This document shows, in pieces, positions 25,100 to 33,127 of a stretch of DNA of 64,000 nucleotides. Under the pieces are notes generated by a model. That model was not told the DNA's origin and made no database searches. It saw nothing but the letters and a program-made list of their open reading frames with translations. A program made the translations under genes and the position numbers. The first letter of the stretch is position 1, and the number at the start of each line of letters is the position of its first letter. Source of the DNA: Streptomyces xinghaiensis S187 (GTDB lineage Bacteria; Actinomycetota; Actinomycetes; Streptomycetales; Streptomycetaceae); the NCBI RefSeq assembly GCF_000220705.2, contig NZ_CP023202.1, positions 6,292,501-6,356,500 on the forward strand. The letters are read 5' to 3'.

Positions 25100-27079
25100 G
25101 TGTCAGACGTCCGTGTGATCATCCATCGCGATTCCGAGCGGGAAGAGCGCGTGGTGACGACGGGCACCACGGCGGCCGATCTCTTCGGCGGCGACCGCTC
25201 GATCGTCGCCGCCCGCGTGGCCGGCGAGCTGAAGGACCTGGCGTACGAGCTCGCCGAGGGCGACGAGGTGGAGCCGGTCGGCATCGCCACCGAGGACGGC
25301 CTGAACATCCTGCGCCACTCCACCGCCCACGTCATGGCCCAGGCCGTGCAGGAGCTCTTCCCGGAGGCCCGGCTCGGCATCGGCCCGCCGGTCAAGGACG
25401 GCTTCTACTACGACTTCGACGTCGAGCGCCCCTTCACCCCCGACGACCTCAAGGCCGTCGAGAAGAAGATGCAGGAGATCATCAAGCGCGGTCAGCGCTT
25501 CTCCCGCCGCGTCGTCACCGACGAGGCCGCCCGCGAGGAGCTGGCCTCCGAGCCGTACAAGCTGGAGCTGATCGGCCTCAAGGGCTCCTCCGCCACCGCG
25601 GGCGAGGGCGCGGACGTGGAGGTCGGCGCCGGTGAGCTGACCATCTACGACAACCTCGACGCCAAGACCGGCGAGCTGTGCTGGAAGGACCTCTGCCGCG
25701 GCCCGCACCTGCCGACCACCCGCAACATCCCGGCCTTCAAGCTGATGCGGAACGCCGCGGCGTACTGGCGCGGCAGCGAGAAGAACCCGATGCTCCAGCG
25801 CATCTACGGCACCGCCTGGCCGACGAAGGACGAGCTGAAGGCGCACCTCACCTTCCTGGCGGAGGCGGAGAAGCGCGACCACCGCAAGCTCGGCACCGAG
25901 CTGGACCTCTTCTCGATCCCCGAGGAGATCGGCTCCGGCCTGGCCGTCTTCCACCCCAAGGGCGGCGTCGTCCGCCGGGTCATGGAGGACTACTCGCGCA
26001 AGCGGCACGAGGAGTCCGGGTACGAGTTCGTCTACACCCCGCACGCCACCAAGGGCACGCTCTTCCAGAAGTCGGGCCACCTGGACTGGTACGCCGACGG
26101 CATGTACCCGCCCATGCAGCTCGACGAGGGCCAGGACTACTACCTCAAGCCCATGAACTGCCCCATGCACCACCTGATCTTCGACGCCCGGGGCCGTTCG
26201 TACCGCGAACTGCCGCTGCGCCTCTTCGAGTTCGGGACGGTCTACCGGTACGAGAAGTCCGGTGTGGTGCACGGCCTGACCCGCGCCCGCGGCTTCACCC
26301 AGGACGACTCGCACATCTACTGCACCCGCGAGCAGATGGCGGCCGAGCTGGACTCGCTCCTCACCTTCGTGCTCAACCTGCTCCGCGACTACGGCCTGGA
26401 GGACTTCTACCTGGAGCTGTCCACCAAGGACCCGGAGAAGTTCGTCGGCAGCGACGAGGTGTGGGAGGAGTCCACCGAGGCACTGCGGCAGGCGGCCGAG
26501 AAGCAGGGCCTGGAGCTGGTCCTGGACCCGGCCGGAGCCGCGTTCTACGGGCCGAAGATCTCGGTGCAGGCCAAGGACGCCATCGGCCGGACCTGGCAGA
26601 TGTCCACGATCCAGGTGGACTTCAACATGCCGGAGCGCTTCGACCTCCAGTACACCGCGGCCGACGGCTCCCGGCAGCGCCCGGTCGTCCTCCACCGCGC
26701 GCTGTTCGGCTCCATCGAGCGGTTCTTCGCGGTGCTGCTGGAGCACTACGCGGGCGCGTTCCCGGCCTGGCTCGCGCCGGTGCAGGCGGTCGGCATCCCG
26801 ATCGGCGACGCCCACGTCCCGTACCTCCAGGAGTTCGCCGCGGAGGCGAAGAAGCGGGGGCTGCGCTTCCAGGTGGACGCCTCCTCGGACCGGATGCAGA
26901 AGAAGATCCGCAACGCCCAGCGCGAGAAGGTCCCCTTCATGGTCATCGCGGGTGACGAGGACGTGGCGAACGGCGCGGTGTCCTTCCGCTACCGCGACGG
27001 CTCGCAGAAGAACGGCATCCCGCGGGACGAGGCGCTGCGGGAGATCGCCGACGCCGTGGCCCGCCGCGTCCAGGTCTGA
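25100..27079 (+). CDS. thrS: threonyl-tRNA synthetase
   Basis: 659 residues, the family's normal length. In order: TGS domain (1-60), editing domain with HSTAHVMAQAV (the H-x3-H zinc/editing site, about residues 72-82), catalytic core with the class II motifs (motif 2 FRYEKSGVVHGLTRARGFTQDD), zinc ligand MNCPMHH, motif 3 in HRALFGSIERFF, and the anticodon-binding domain. It charges tRNA-Thr. The GTG at 25100 follows AGGAGAG; the frame is open further upstream across the tRNA but that part is not coding. The 275-nt leader has no T-box motif. A perfect 34-bp palindrome terminates it. Confidence 0.97.
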   Translation: MSDVRVIIHRDSEREERVVTTGTTAADLFGGDRSIVAARVAGELKDLAYELAEGDEVEPVGIATEDGLNILRHSTAHVMAQAVQELFPEARLGIGPPVKDGFYYDFDVERPFTPDDLKAVEKKMQEIIKRGQRFSRRVVTDEAAREELASEPYKLELIGLKGSSATAGEGADVEVGAGELTIYDNLDAKTGELCWKDLCRGPHLPTTRNIPAFKLMRNAAAYWRGSEKNPMLQRIYGTAWPTKDELKAHLTFLAEAEKRDHRKLGTELDLFSIPEEIGSGLAVFHPKGGVVRRVMEDYSRKRHEESGYEFVYTPHATKGTLFQKSGHLDWYADGMYPPMQLDEGQDYYLKPMNCPMHHLIFDARGRSYRELPLRLFEFGTVYRYEKSGVVHGLTRARGFTQDDSHIYCTREQMAAELDSLLTFVLNLLRDYGLEDFYLELSTKDPEKFVGSDEVWEESTEALRQAAEKQGLELVLDPAGAAFYGPKISVQAKDAIGRTWQMSTIQVDFNMPERFDLQYTAADGSRQRPVVLHRALFGSIERFFAVLLEHYAGAFPAWLAPVQAVGIPIGDAHVPYLQEFAAEAKKRGLRFQVDASSDRMQKKIRNAQREKVPFMVIAGDEDVANGAVSFRYRDGSQKNGIPRDEALREIADAVARRVQV

Positions 27080-27164
27080 TCGTCCGGGTCCGGGCGTCCG
27101 GGGTTGAGCCTCCGGGGCCCGGCCTCCGGCCGCACGGCCCCGCCGCCCCGCGCGGGCGGCGGGG

Positions 27165-27198
27165 GAGGGGGTGGCTCCCGGCCGGGAGCCACCCCCTC
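27165..27198. terminator. perfect 34-bp palindrome after thrS
   Basis: Two 17-nt arms (27165-27181 and 27182-27198) are exact reverse complements; the 5' arm begins GAGGGGGTGGCTCCCGG. Folded with a small loop, it gives a stem of about 15 bp between thrS and the HIT gene. Confidence 0.85.
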
Positions 27199-27238
27199 GC
27201 CGCGTTGCCGCCCGCGCCGGGCGAATATGCTGGCCGTC

Positions 27239-27784
27239 ATGACGAGTGAGCCGGAGCAGCAGATCGGAGTCGGTTCCCAGGACGCCTTCCAGCGCCTGTG
27301 GACGCCCCACCGGATGGCGTACATCCAGGGCGAGAACAAGCCGACCGGGCCCGGCTCCGAGGGCTGCCCGTTCTGCACCATCCCGGCCAAGTCCGACGAG
27401 GACGGCCTGATCGTCACCCGCGGCGAGCACGTCTACGCGGTGCTCAACCTCTACCCGTACAACGGCGGCCACCTGATGGTCGTGCCGTTCCGGCACGTCG
27501 CCGACTACACGGAGCTGGACGAGGCGGAGACGGCCGAGCTGGCCGCGCTCACCAAGCAGGCCATGACGGCGCTGCGCACCGCCTCCGGGGCCCACGGCTT
27601 CAACATCGGCATGAACCAGGGTGTCACCGCCGGCGCGGGCATCGCCGCGCATCTGCACCAGCACGTGGTGCCCCGCTGGGGCGGGGACACCAACTTCATG
27701 CCGGTCGTCGGCCACACCAAGGTGCTGCCGCAGCTCCTGGCCGACACCCGCCGGCTGCTCGCCGCGGCCTGGCCGGAGAGCTGA
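27239..27784 (+). CDS. HIT-family protein, AP4A phosphorylase-like
   Basis: 181 residues. The histidine triad is intact in AHLHQHVVPRWGGD near residue 138, and CPFC (near residue 43) is the zinc-type pair common in this group. LNLYPYNGGHLMVVPFRHV and the overall length match the actinobacterial diadenosine tetraphosphate phosphorylase (Rv2613c type), which splits Ap4A into ATP and ADP. In mycobacteria this gene also follows thrS. The start at ATG 27239 is chosen over ATG 27227, which would add MLAV. TATGCT, 8 nt before 27239, resembles a -10 box, so the mRNA may be leaderless. Confidence 0.88.
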   Translation: MTSEPEQQIGVGSQDAFQRLWTPHRMAYIQGENKPTGPGSEGCPFCTIPAKSDEDGLIVTRGEHVYAVLNLYPYNGGHLMVVPFRHVADYTELDEAETAELAALTKQAMTALRTASGAHGFNIGMNQGVTAGAGIAAHLHQHVVPRWGGDTNFMPVVGHTKVLPQLLADTRRLLAAAWPES

Positions 27785-27794
27785 AGCCCGGGCG

Positions 27795-27844
27795 GCCACC
27801 GGGACCGGGCCGGGCGGACCCGGCCCCCCGGGGGCCCCGGTGGC
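27795..27844. terminator. hairpin between the HIT gene and the convergent S18 gene
   Basis: GCCACCGGG (27795-27803) pairs with CCCGGTGGC (27836-27844), and further GC complementarity lies inside. It lies between convergent genes and can serve both directions. Confidence 0.6.
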
Positions 27845-27864
27845 GCGGCGGGTGAGAGCCGCGG

Positions 27865-28113
27865 CTACCGGGAGCCGTAGGGCAGCAGTGCCATCTCCCG
27901 TGCGTTCTTCACGGCTTGGGCGAGCCTGCGCTGCTGCTGCCGGGAGACCCGGGTCACCCGGCGGCTGCGGATCTTGCCGCGGTCGGAGATGAACTTCCGC
28001 AGCAGGTCGGTGTCCTTGTAGTCGATATAGGTGATGCCTGCGGCGTCCAGCGGATTGGGGCGCTCGGAGCGCCCGCGTCCGGTTTTCCGCCGGGGGCTGC
28101 CGGAGTGCGGCAC
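27865..28113 (-). CDS. rpsR: 30S ribosomal protein S18 paralogue (zinc-free type)
   Basis: 82 residues. The S18 core is clear (NPLDAAGITYIDYKDTDLLRKFI … RGKIRSRRVTRVSRQQQRRLAQAVKNAREMALLPY). No cysteine is present, so this is a zinc-independent copy, not the one from the rpsF-ssb-rplI operon. GGAAGGA lies before the GTG. In Streptomyces these copies sit downstream of a CobW-like gene, L31 and L33 in a Zur-repressed unit. Here 5 kb of foreign DNA separates them, and only the last 31 codons of the CobW gene remain 96 nt upstream. Whether it is still transcribed is doubtful. Confidence 0.93.
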   Translation of the reverse strand: MPHSGSPRRKTGRGRSERPNPLDAAGITYIDYKDTDLLRKFISDRGKIRSRRVTRVSRQQQRRLAQAVKNAREMALLPYGSR

Positions 28114-28209
28114 GGTGGTACGTCCTTCCGTTGCGGGGCTGAGGGTTCGGGGCTCGAGTCCGGGGATTCCGGGGGTTCCGGGGCCGGGAGGCCCGGTGCT
28201 GCCGATGGC

Positions 28210-28308
28210 TCAGCGGACCGGGCGCAGCAGGTCGTCGAAGGCCGGGTGGAGACTCCGCCAGCCCTCGGGCCCGGCTGCGTACTCAGCGTCGGTGAGCAGG
28301 CAGGACTT
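28210..28308 (-). pseudogene. C-terminal remnant of the CobW/COG0523-like gene
   Basis: The minus-strand frame ending at 28210 closes with SCLLTDAEYAAGPEGWR followed by SLHPAFDDLLRPVR. This is the C-terminus I recall for the Streptomyces GTP-binding (CobW-type) protein encoded between L31 and S18. Upstream of codon 31 from the end, the frame runs into the antisense of the Tn3 transposase, so the gene breaks at about 28303-28310. Its N-terminal part is at 33113-33517. About 250 central codons are missing. Position, orientation and the 96-nt spacing to S18 all fit the broken-gene reading. Confidence 0.65.
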
Positions 28309-29667
28309 CAGGAGGAGCTGGAGCTGGTCGAGGAGCAGGAGGCGGACCTGGACGTGGCCGCGCTGTGGGCGGCGGTGGAGGAGGTCGCCCCGCGCGCCGC
28401 CGTGATGACCGCGGCGGCCACGGTGGTCTCGCTGGTGCCCGAGGACGAGAACTCGGCCGAGGTCGCCATGCGGGCCGCGCTCGCGAACCGGTACGCCACG
28501 GTGCGTCCGTTCCTCGCGTAGCTGGGTGAGTCGAAGGCGCTGGACGCGGCGAGCGAGGGCAAGCGGGTCCTGGCCGGGGTGCGCGGCCTTCCGGCGCTGG
28601 CCCGGCGGAAGGTGTGGGTCAAGCCGCTGCTGCCGCGCGAGGTGGACGACAAGCTCGTGCCGCCCGCGTGGCGCAAGGCGGTGTACGCCAACCCCGACCT
28701 GCCGCAGGGCGCGGTCGACCGGGACGCGTACGTGGTGTGCGTGCTGGAGCAGCTGCACCGGGCCCTGAACAACCGCGCCGTCTTCGCCTCGCCCTCGCAC
28801 CGCTGGTCCAACCCGCGGGCCCGCCTGCTGGACGGGCCCGACTGGGACGCGGTCGAGGAGGACGTCCTGGCGGCCCTGAGCCTGGACATGCCCGTGGAGG
28901 AGCACCTGGCGGAGCTGGTGCGGGGCCTGGACGCCGGATGGAAGCAGCTCGCGATGCGCCTTCAGGAAGCGGGGCCGGCGGCGAAGGTCTCCATCGAGGT
29001 GCAGGAAGACGGGCGGGTGAAGCTGAACGTCGACAAGCTCGGCGCACTCGGCGAGCCGAAGTCCCTGACCTGGCTGCGCCAGCGGGTCGAGAAGATGCTC
29101 CCGAAGACCGACCTGCCGGACCTGCTGTTCGAGGTGAACGCCTGGACCGGGTTCCTCGACGCCTTCGTCCACCTCGGCGACGGCACCACCCGGATGAAGG
29201 ACCTGCCCACCTCGGTGGTCGCGCTGCTGGTGTCCGAGGCGTGCAACATCGGCCTGGCCCCGGTGGTCAACCCCGGCTACGAGGCACTGACCCGGGCCCG
29301 GCTCGTGCACGTCGACCAGTACTACCTGTGCGCCGACACGATCGCCGCGGCGAACGCGCGGCTCATCGCCGCCCAGGCCGACATCCCGATCGTGCGTTAC
29401 TGGGGTGACGGTCTGCTCGCCTCCGTGGACGGGCTGCGCTTCCAGGTGCCGGTGCGCACCATCAACGCCGCCGTCGCACAGCTCCGCGCCGAGGGCCACG
29501 AGATCCGGGACGAGGACATCGCCCGGCTCTCCCCGCTCAAGCACCGCAACCTGAACCTACTCGGCCGCTACAGCTTCACCGCCAGCGTCCCGGCCGCCGG
29601 CGCCCTGCGCCCGCTGCGCGACCCGGACGCGTCGGAGCTGGATGAAGACGAGACTGGCGCGGAATGA
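28306..29667 (+). pseudogene. Tn3-family transposase, decayed (amber codon and internal deletion)
   Basis: The frame reads LQEELELVEEQEADL (28306), through ALANRYATVRPFLA, then an in-frame TAG (28519-28521), and continues LGESKALDAASEGKR to the end. Tn3 TnpA landmarks follow: GFLDAFVHLGDG, ALLVSEACNIGL, YWGDGLLASVDGLRFQVPVRTINA (the WGDG aspartate). After TINA the sequence jumps directly to AVAQLRAEGHEI and then RDEDIARLSPLKHRNLNLLGRYSF, the family's C-terminus. The roughly 220 residues between, carrying the second Asp and the Glu of the DDE triad, are gone. The N-terminal 300-plus residues are also missing. Not functional. Confidence 0.88.
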
Positions 29668-29714
29668 ATCCGGCGCGCCGTTGCCTGTGGCCCGGGACAG
29701 ACTCGCCCGGTTGG

Positions 29715-30473
29715 TCACAGGAGGGCGCCGCCGGAGACCTCGATGCGCTGGGCGGTCATCCAGCGCAGGCCGTCGGACGCCAGTGTGGCGATGGCGTCGC
29801 CGATCTCCTCGGGTTCGCCGACGCGGCCAAGCGCGGTCTGCCCGGCCAGACCCTGGCGCATACCGGCGTCATCCCGCATGGCACCGCCGTTGAAGTCGGT
29901 GGCGGTCGGCCCCGGGGCAATGGAGTTGACCCGGATGCCTCGGGGGCCGAGTTCTGCGGCCAGAGTGCGGCTCAGAGCCTCGACGGCGGCCTTCGAGGCG
30001 GAGTAGACCGAGGTCGCGGGGCTGGTGTGGCGAGTCAACGACGACGAGACGTTGATGACGCGGGCGCCTTTCGCCAGCAGCGGCACAAGCGACTGGATGA
30101 GGAAGAACGTGCCCCGCACGTTCGTGCCGAACACGGTGTCGAAGTCGTCGGTCGTGACAGCTTCCAGTGGGCCGAAGACACCAACCCCCGCGTTGTTGAC
30201 CACGATATCGAGCCGCGAAGCCCCCCAGCGCTCAAGCAGTCCGCTCAGCTCGGAAGTGAAGGCTCCGAAAGAGGAGACGTCGCTGATGTCGAGACGCACG
30301 ACAGCGGCGGTCCCACCCGCAGCGTGCACTTGCTGCTCCGTCTCCTGGGCCCCGGCCGCATCACCGCGATGAGTGACCACAACCCGCACCCCGCGCGCCG
30401 CCAGCGCAAGAGCCGTACTCCGGCCCAGACCACGGTTCGCACCGGTCACCAAAGCGATCCTGTCGGCTGTCAT
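29715..30473 (-). CDS. short-chain dehydrogenase/reductase (classical SDR)
   Basis: 252 residues. The Rossmann cofactor site TGANRGLG (residues 9-16) is clear, as are NNAG (about 93), the catalytic Ser in NVSSS and YSASK (about 156-160), and PG near 185. Arg/His after the second beta strand (VVVTHRGD) suggests NADP(H). It is divergent from the TetR gene, with two matching operators between, so it is probably the target of that repressor and serves to reduce or detoxify a small carbonyl or quinone inducer. The substrate is unknown. It is cargo of the inserted island. Confidence 0.92.
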   Translation of the reverse strand: MTADRIALVTGANRGLGRSTALALAARGVRVVVTHRGDAAGAQETEQQVHAAGGTAAVVRLDISDVSSFGAFTSELSGLLERWGASRLDIVVNNAGVGVFGPLEAVTTDDFDTVFGTNVRGTFFLIQSLVPLLAKGARVINVSSSLTRHTSPATSVYSASKAAVEALSRTLAAELGPRGIRVNSIAPGPTATDFNGGAMRDDAGMRQGLAGQTALGRVGEPEEIGDAIATLASDGLRWMTAQRIEVSGGALL

Positions 30474-30527
30474 CCGCTACTCCCTCATCACACGGCACCA
30501 GAGAGACATCGGGCACCGCCATCAGAT

Positions 30528-30545
30528 GCGAGTCGCTCGACTCGC
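30528..30545. promoter_or_regulatory. TetR operator 1
   Basis: Inverted repeat GCGAGTC-gctc-GACTCGC, 7+4+7 bp. The same half-site is used in the second operator 50 bp away (centre to centre), almost exactly five helical turns. It lies 55 nt upstream of the SDR start. Confidence 0.75.
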
Positions 30546-30574
30546 CTTTCCGTCGCAGCGTAGGCATGCCAAAA

Positions 30575-30598
30575 GAGGCGAGTCAAGTGACTCGCCTC
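30575..30598. promoter_or_regulatory. TetR operator 2
   Basis: Perfect 24-bp inverted repeat GAGGCGAGTC-aagt-GACTCGCCTC, 22 nt before the TetR start codon, overlapping the region where its own promoter must lie. CATACT ends 7 nt before that ATG and resembles a -10 box, so the tetR mRNA may be leaderless. Autorepression plus repression of the SDR gene is the simplest reading. Confidence 0.8.
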
Positions 30599-30620
30599 GG
30601 ATCTGAGGCATACTGCACGC

Positions 30621-31256
30621 ATGGCAGCAGAGCTCTCCGCACACCACCGCCGTCTCGCCCAGCAAAAGCGGGAGGCGATCATCTCCGCGGCCACGGACCT
30701 CTTCCTGAACCACGGTTACGACGGCACGTCCCTCGCGCGCATTGCCGAAGGGGCGACAGTCTCGAAGTCCACCTTGTTCAAGCAGTTCCCCACCAAGGCA
30801 GCCCTCTTCGAGGCCATCGTCACCGAGTCATGGCAGCGTGACGCCACCGGCGCCGTCGCGCGACCTCAGACCGGAGATCTGCGTTCCGGCCTGGCCTCCA
30901 TCGGCCACCGCTACGCCGACCTGATCGGCCGGCCCGGCATGACAGCCCTGTTCCGCATCGTCATCGCCGAGCTGCCTCGCTTCCCCGAACTGGGACGGAT
31001 GCAGTTCCAGCTCGGCAAGCTGCCCTACTTCACCTCGGTCCGGCGCTACCTGGAGTCGGAGCACGAGGCCGGTAACGCCGATGTTCCGGACGCAGAGAGC
31101 GCCGCTAACCAGTTCCTCGGGATGATCGCCAACTACGTCCTGTGGCCCCGCATGCTGCTGACCGACTGGAACCCCACAGCCTCCGACATTCGCTACGCCG
31201 TCGAGCAAGCGGTAGAGACTACGCTCGCCCGCTATGCCTCCGATCGACCAGCCTGA
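30621..31256 (+). CDS. TetR-family repressor
   Basis: 211 residues. The N-terminal helix-turn-helix (REAIISAATDLFLNHGYDGTSLARIAEGATVSKSTLFKQFPTK, split at residues 16-55) is typical of TetR. The C-terminal ligand domain has the TetR_C pattern LPRFPELGRMQFQLG … FLGMIANYVLWPRML. It is divergently transcribed from the SDR, with two identical-core operators in the 147-bp gap. It is inferred to repress both genes and be released by the SDR's substrate or a relative. Confidence 0.92.
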   Translation: MAAELSAHHRRLAQQKREAIISAATDLFLNHGYDGTSLARIAEGATVSKSTLFKQFPTKAALFEAIVTESWQRDATGAVARPQTGDLRSGLASIGHRYADLIGRPGMTALFRIVIAELPRFPELGRMQFQLGKLPYFTSVRRYLESEHEAGNADVPDAESAANQFLGMIANYVLWPRMLLTDWNPTASDIRYAVEQAVETTLARYASDRPA

Positions 31257-31330
31257 TCCGAAGCTGGAATTCGTACGCCGCCTCCCCCGCGCTGGAGGGG
31301 CCCGCGGAGCCGCGACCGTGAGGGGCGTCG

Positions 31331-31358
31331 CTGTCGGTAAACGATCGTTTGCCGACAG
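31331..31358. promoter_or_regulatory. 28-bp inverted repeat resembling res subsite I of a serine resolvase
   Basis: Two 14-bp arms: CTGTCGGTAAACGA and, on the other strand, CTGTCGGCAAACGA, with one mismatch and central dinucleotide AT. Tn3-type res subsite I is also 28 bp, with TGTC-type half-sites and a central AT cut point. It lies 134 nt upstream of the truncated resolvase frame. More TGTC-type half-sites (rc of CTGACAG and CGACAG) occur at 31436-31456 and could be subsites II/III. An outer GCGTCGC/GCGACGC pair extends the symmetry. Confidence 0.55.
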
Positions 31359-31492
31359 GCAGGCGACGCGTCCAATGAACCCGTGCAATCCGGGGGTTCA
31401 CAGCAGCGCGAATCCAATCAGATCCGATGGCGATTGCTGACAGGGTTTGACGACAGATAGGGTCCGATCCTCCGTACGGCAGGGGGCCCTCG

Positions 31493-31966
31493 GTGGCGAA
31501 CCTGGTCTACAAACGGGTCTCGACCGACCAGCAGTCCACCGCCCGGCAGAACCTCGTCCTGGACGAAGCCGGGATTGAGGAGCCGGTCGTCTTCGAGGAA
31601 CAGGCTGGCACCTCCAGCGGCGCGATCCGCACGGCCGTCGCCGACCTCATGCCCGACCACACTGCCGTTGAGGAGAACGCCCCCGCTCCGGAGCTGCCAG
31701 TCACCCTCGACATGCCGGGCAAGGTCGCCGACTACCTCCGCACCACCGAGCTGGAGCCCGCCGAGCGCGTCGCACTCGACGAGGGGACGACCGTACGGCG
31801 CGGCCAGGGTTACACCCTGCGCGTCACCGCCGTCCCCGCCCTCCACCGCCAGCTCCTCAACCGCTGCCAGCCGCTCGACGGCGGCCAGGGCCTCCCCGCA
31901 GTACCGGCCCAGCGCAAGGCCCGCCGAGAATACGAGAACCGCGTCAGCGCACTCACGCCGATCTGA
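31493..31966 (+). pseudogene. truncated serine resolvase fused to an unrelated C-terminal segment
   Basis: 157 codons. The first 40 residues (VYKRVSTDQQSTARQNLVLDEAG) fit a resolvase catalytic N-terminus, with Arg and Ser of YxRVST present. The sequence then leaves the family at about residue 42. The rest (VADLMPDHTAVEENAPAPEL … KARREYENRVSALTPI) is a different protein tail that I cannot name. The helix-turn-helix DNA-binding part of a resolvase is absent. It reads as a fusion formed by deletion. The last 20 codons recur at 33068-33123 as an orphan tail. Confidence 0.6.
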
Positions 31967-31970
31967 CCAT
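31908..31970 (+). repeat. duplicated 3' gene tail, copy 1
   Basis: A stretch of about 60 bp encoding ARREYENRVSALTP and the following TGACCAT. A second copy with about 85% identity is at 33068-33127. This copy forms the end of the resolvase fusion frame. Confidence 0.75.
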
Positions 31971-32020
31971 TTGGCGGGGCTGCTGGAACCCAGTCCCAAG
32001 CGGTGCCGAAGGCCAGCGCC

Positions 32021-32900
32021 CTACGAGACGTTGGTGCCGTCCTTGTAGCCGATGACGGCAGCCAGCTCCTCGTACTGAAACCACTGCGGATCCAACGCGA
32101 GCTCTCGCACTCGCTTGACGAACGCCGTCCATGCTGGATGAAACTGGAGGTGGGTGGCTTGCGTCCAAAAGGTGACCGCGAGGTCGGTCATCCCTGACGC
32201 CTCTCGGCATTGTGGGTTCTCGGCCCATGCAGTCAGGATGCTGGCCAGCTGCTCGGGCGGGATCAGGTGTGCGCACGGGATCACCGCCATCGTGGTGAGG
32301 CGCTCGGCGGTGCGCCATCCGCCGGCCGCGGCCAGGATGGGCGCCAAGCAGTCGGTGAAGTAAGCGGAGGGTTGCCGCTCGATAACGCCGGCCTGCTGGC
32401 CCGGCAACAGCTCTGCGAACTTGCTGCCAAAGGCAGGGATGCGGTCTCGAACGGCGTCTACCCCGGCCAGGGTAAGCAGGGGATCCACCGCGACCGCCCC
32501 AGAGGCGCTGGTGACAAGGGCTGGCCTGCGCTCGACGTAGGTGCCGATCTGTTGGCACACCGTCTCATTCAGGGCATCCATGAACACGTCGAACGTACCC
32601 AGGTTCCAGGTCGAGCGCGTTCTGGAGGAGTTTGCCCTCGACCTGCTGCATCGTCTTGACCGCTTCGGCGTCGGCCGTGCTGCGGGCCCTCTCGATCCTC
32701 TTGACGACCTCGGCGGCCGTGCCGTCGCCGTCCTCGGCGAGCTGGTAGAGCTTGTGGACGATGTCGGCGCAGACTGCGGTCCAGGTGGCCACGATGGCGG
32801 CCCGGGGGGTGCCAGTGCTGTGGCAGCGGTAGGCATCCGCTACCAGCGGCCGGACCTCCTGGTGCCAGACTCGGGTGATGCGCTCTTCCAGGTTCAGCAC
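32021..32900 (-). pseudogene. hypothetical protein gene with a frameshift
   Basis: The frame from GTG 32900 gives LNLEERITRVWHQEVRPLV … ATWTAVCADIVHKLYQLAEDGDGTAAEVVKRIERA and goes off after NALDLEPG near 32605. The continuation is in another frame from there: GTFDVFMDALNETVCQQIG to the stop at 32021 (YKDGTNVS). Joined, they give about 290 residues with even composition, whereas the overlapping part of each frame beyond the break is Arg/Ser-rich junk. The ATWTAV … LAEDGD pattern occurs in uncharacterised actinomycete proteins possibly tied to mobile DNA. No catalytic motif was found. Either a true pseudogene or a sequencing indel. Confidence 0.6.
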
Positions 32901-33067
32901 CAGGTGCTCGCCGTTCCGTCGGGGCCCGCAGGATGCAGGCTGCCCGGCGGCCGGCCGGGCGCGGAGTTCTCGTCCCCCTATGTATAGGCGGCGGACGCCT
33001 CGGTGGGCACTGGGTTTCCCGACAGCGCCCGCCTACATCCGTCACGTCTAAGTCCACGGGGAATCTG

Positions 33068-33127
33068 CCCAGCTCCAGGCCCGCCGAGAGTACGAGAACC
33101 GGGTCAGCGCACTTACCCCCTGACCAT
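33068..33127 (+). repeat. duplicated 3' gene tail, copy 2 (island edge)
   Basis: Repeats the tail at 31908-31970 (ARREYENRVSALTP, then stop and ACCAT). An in-frame TAA precedes it, so this copy has no gene body. It abuts the broken CobW-like gene and marks the island's right edge. Confidence 0.7.

Larger units (their letters stand above)
28306..33125. mobile_element. composite mobile-element remnant inserted in the CobW-like gene
   Basis: About 4.8 kb flanked by the two halves of one gene. Contents: a decayed Tn3-type transposase, SDR and TetR cargo genes, a resolvase site-like inverted repeat, a truncated resolvase fusion, a frameshifted hypothetical gene and a duplicated 3' gene tail at 33068. 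The GC content is slightly lower than the neighbours, with AT-richer codons in 29.7-32.6 kb. Neither 38-bp Tn3 end repeats nor a 5-bp target duplication could be found, consistent with later deletions. The right border lies somewhere in 33115-33200. Confidence 0.6.

Noticed and set aside
25103..27799. 898-codon minus-strand frame across thrS and the HIT gene
   Set aside because: Covers two well-supported genes on the other strand; low-complexity translation.
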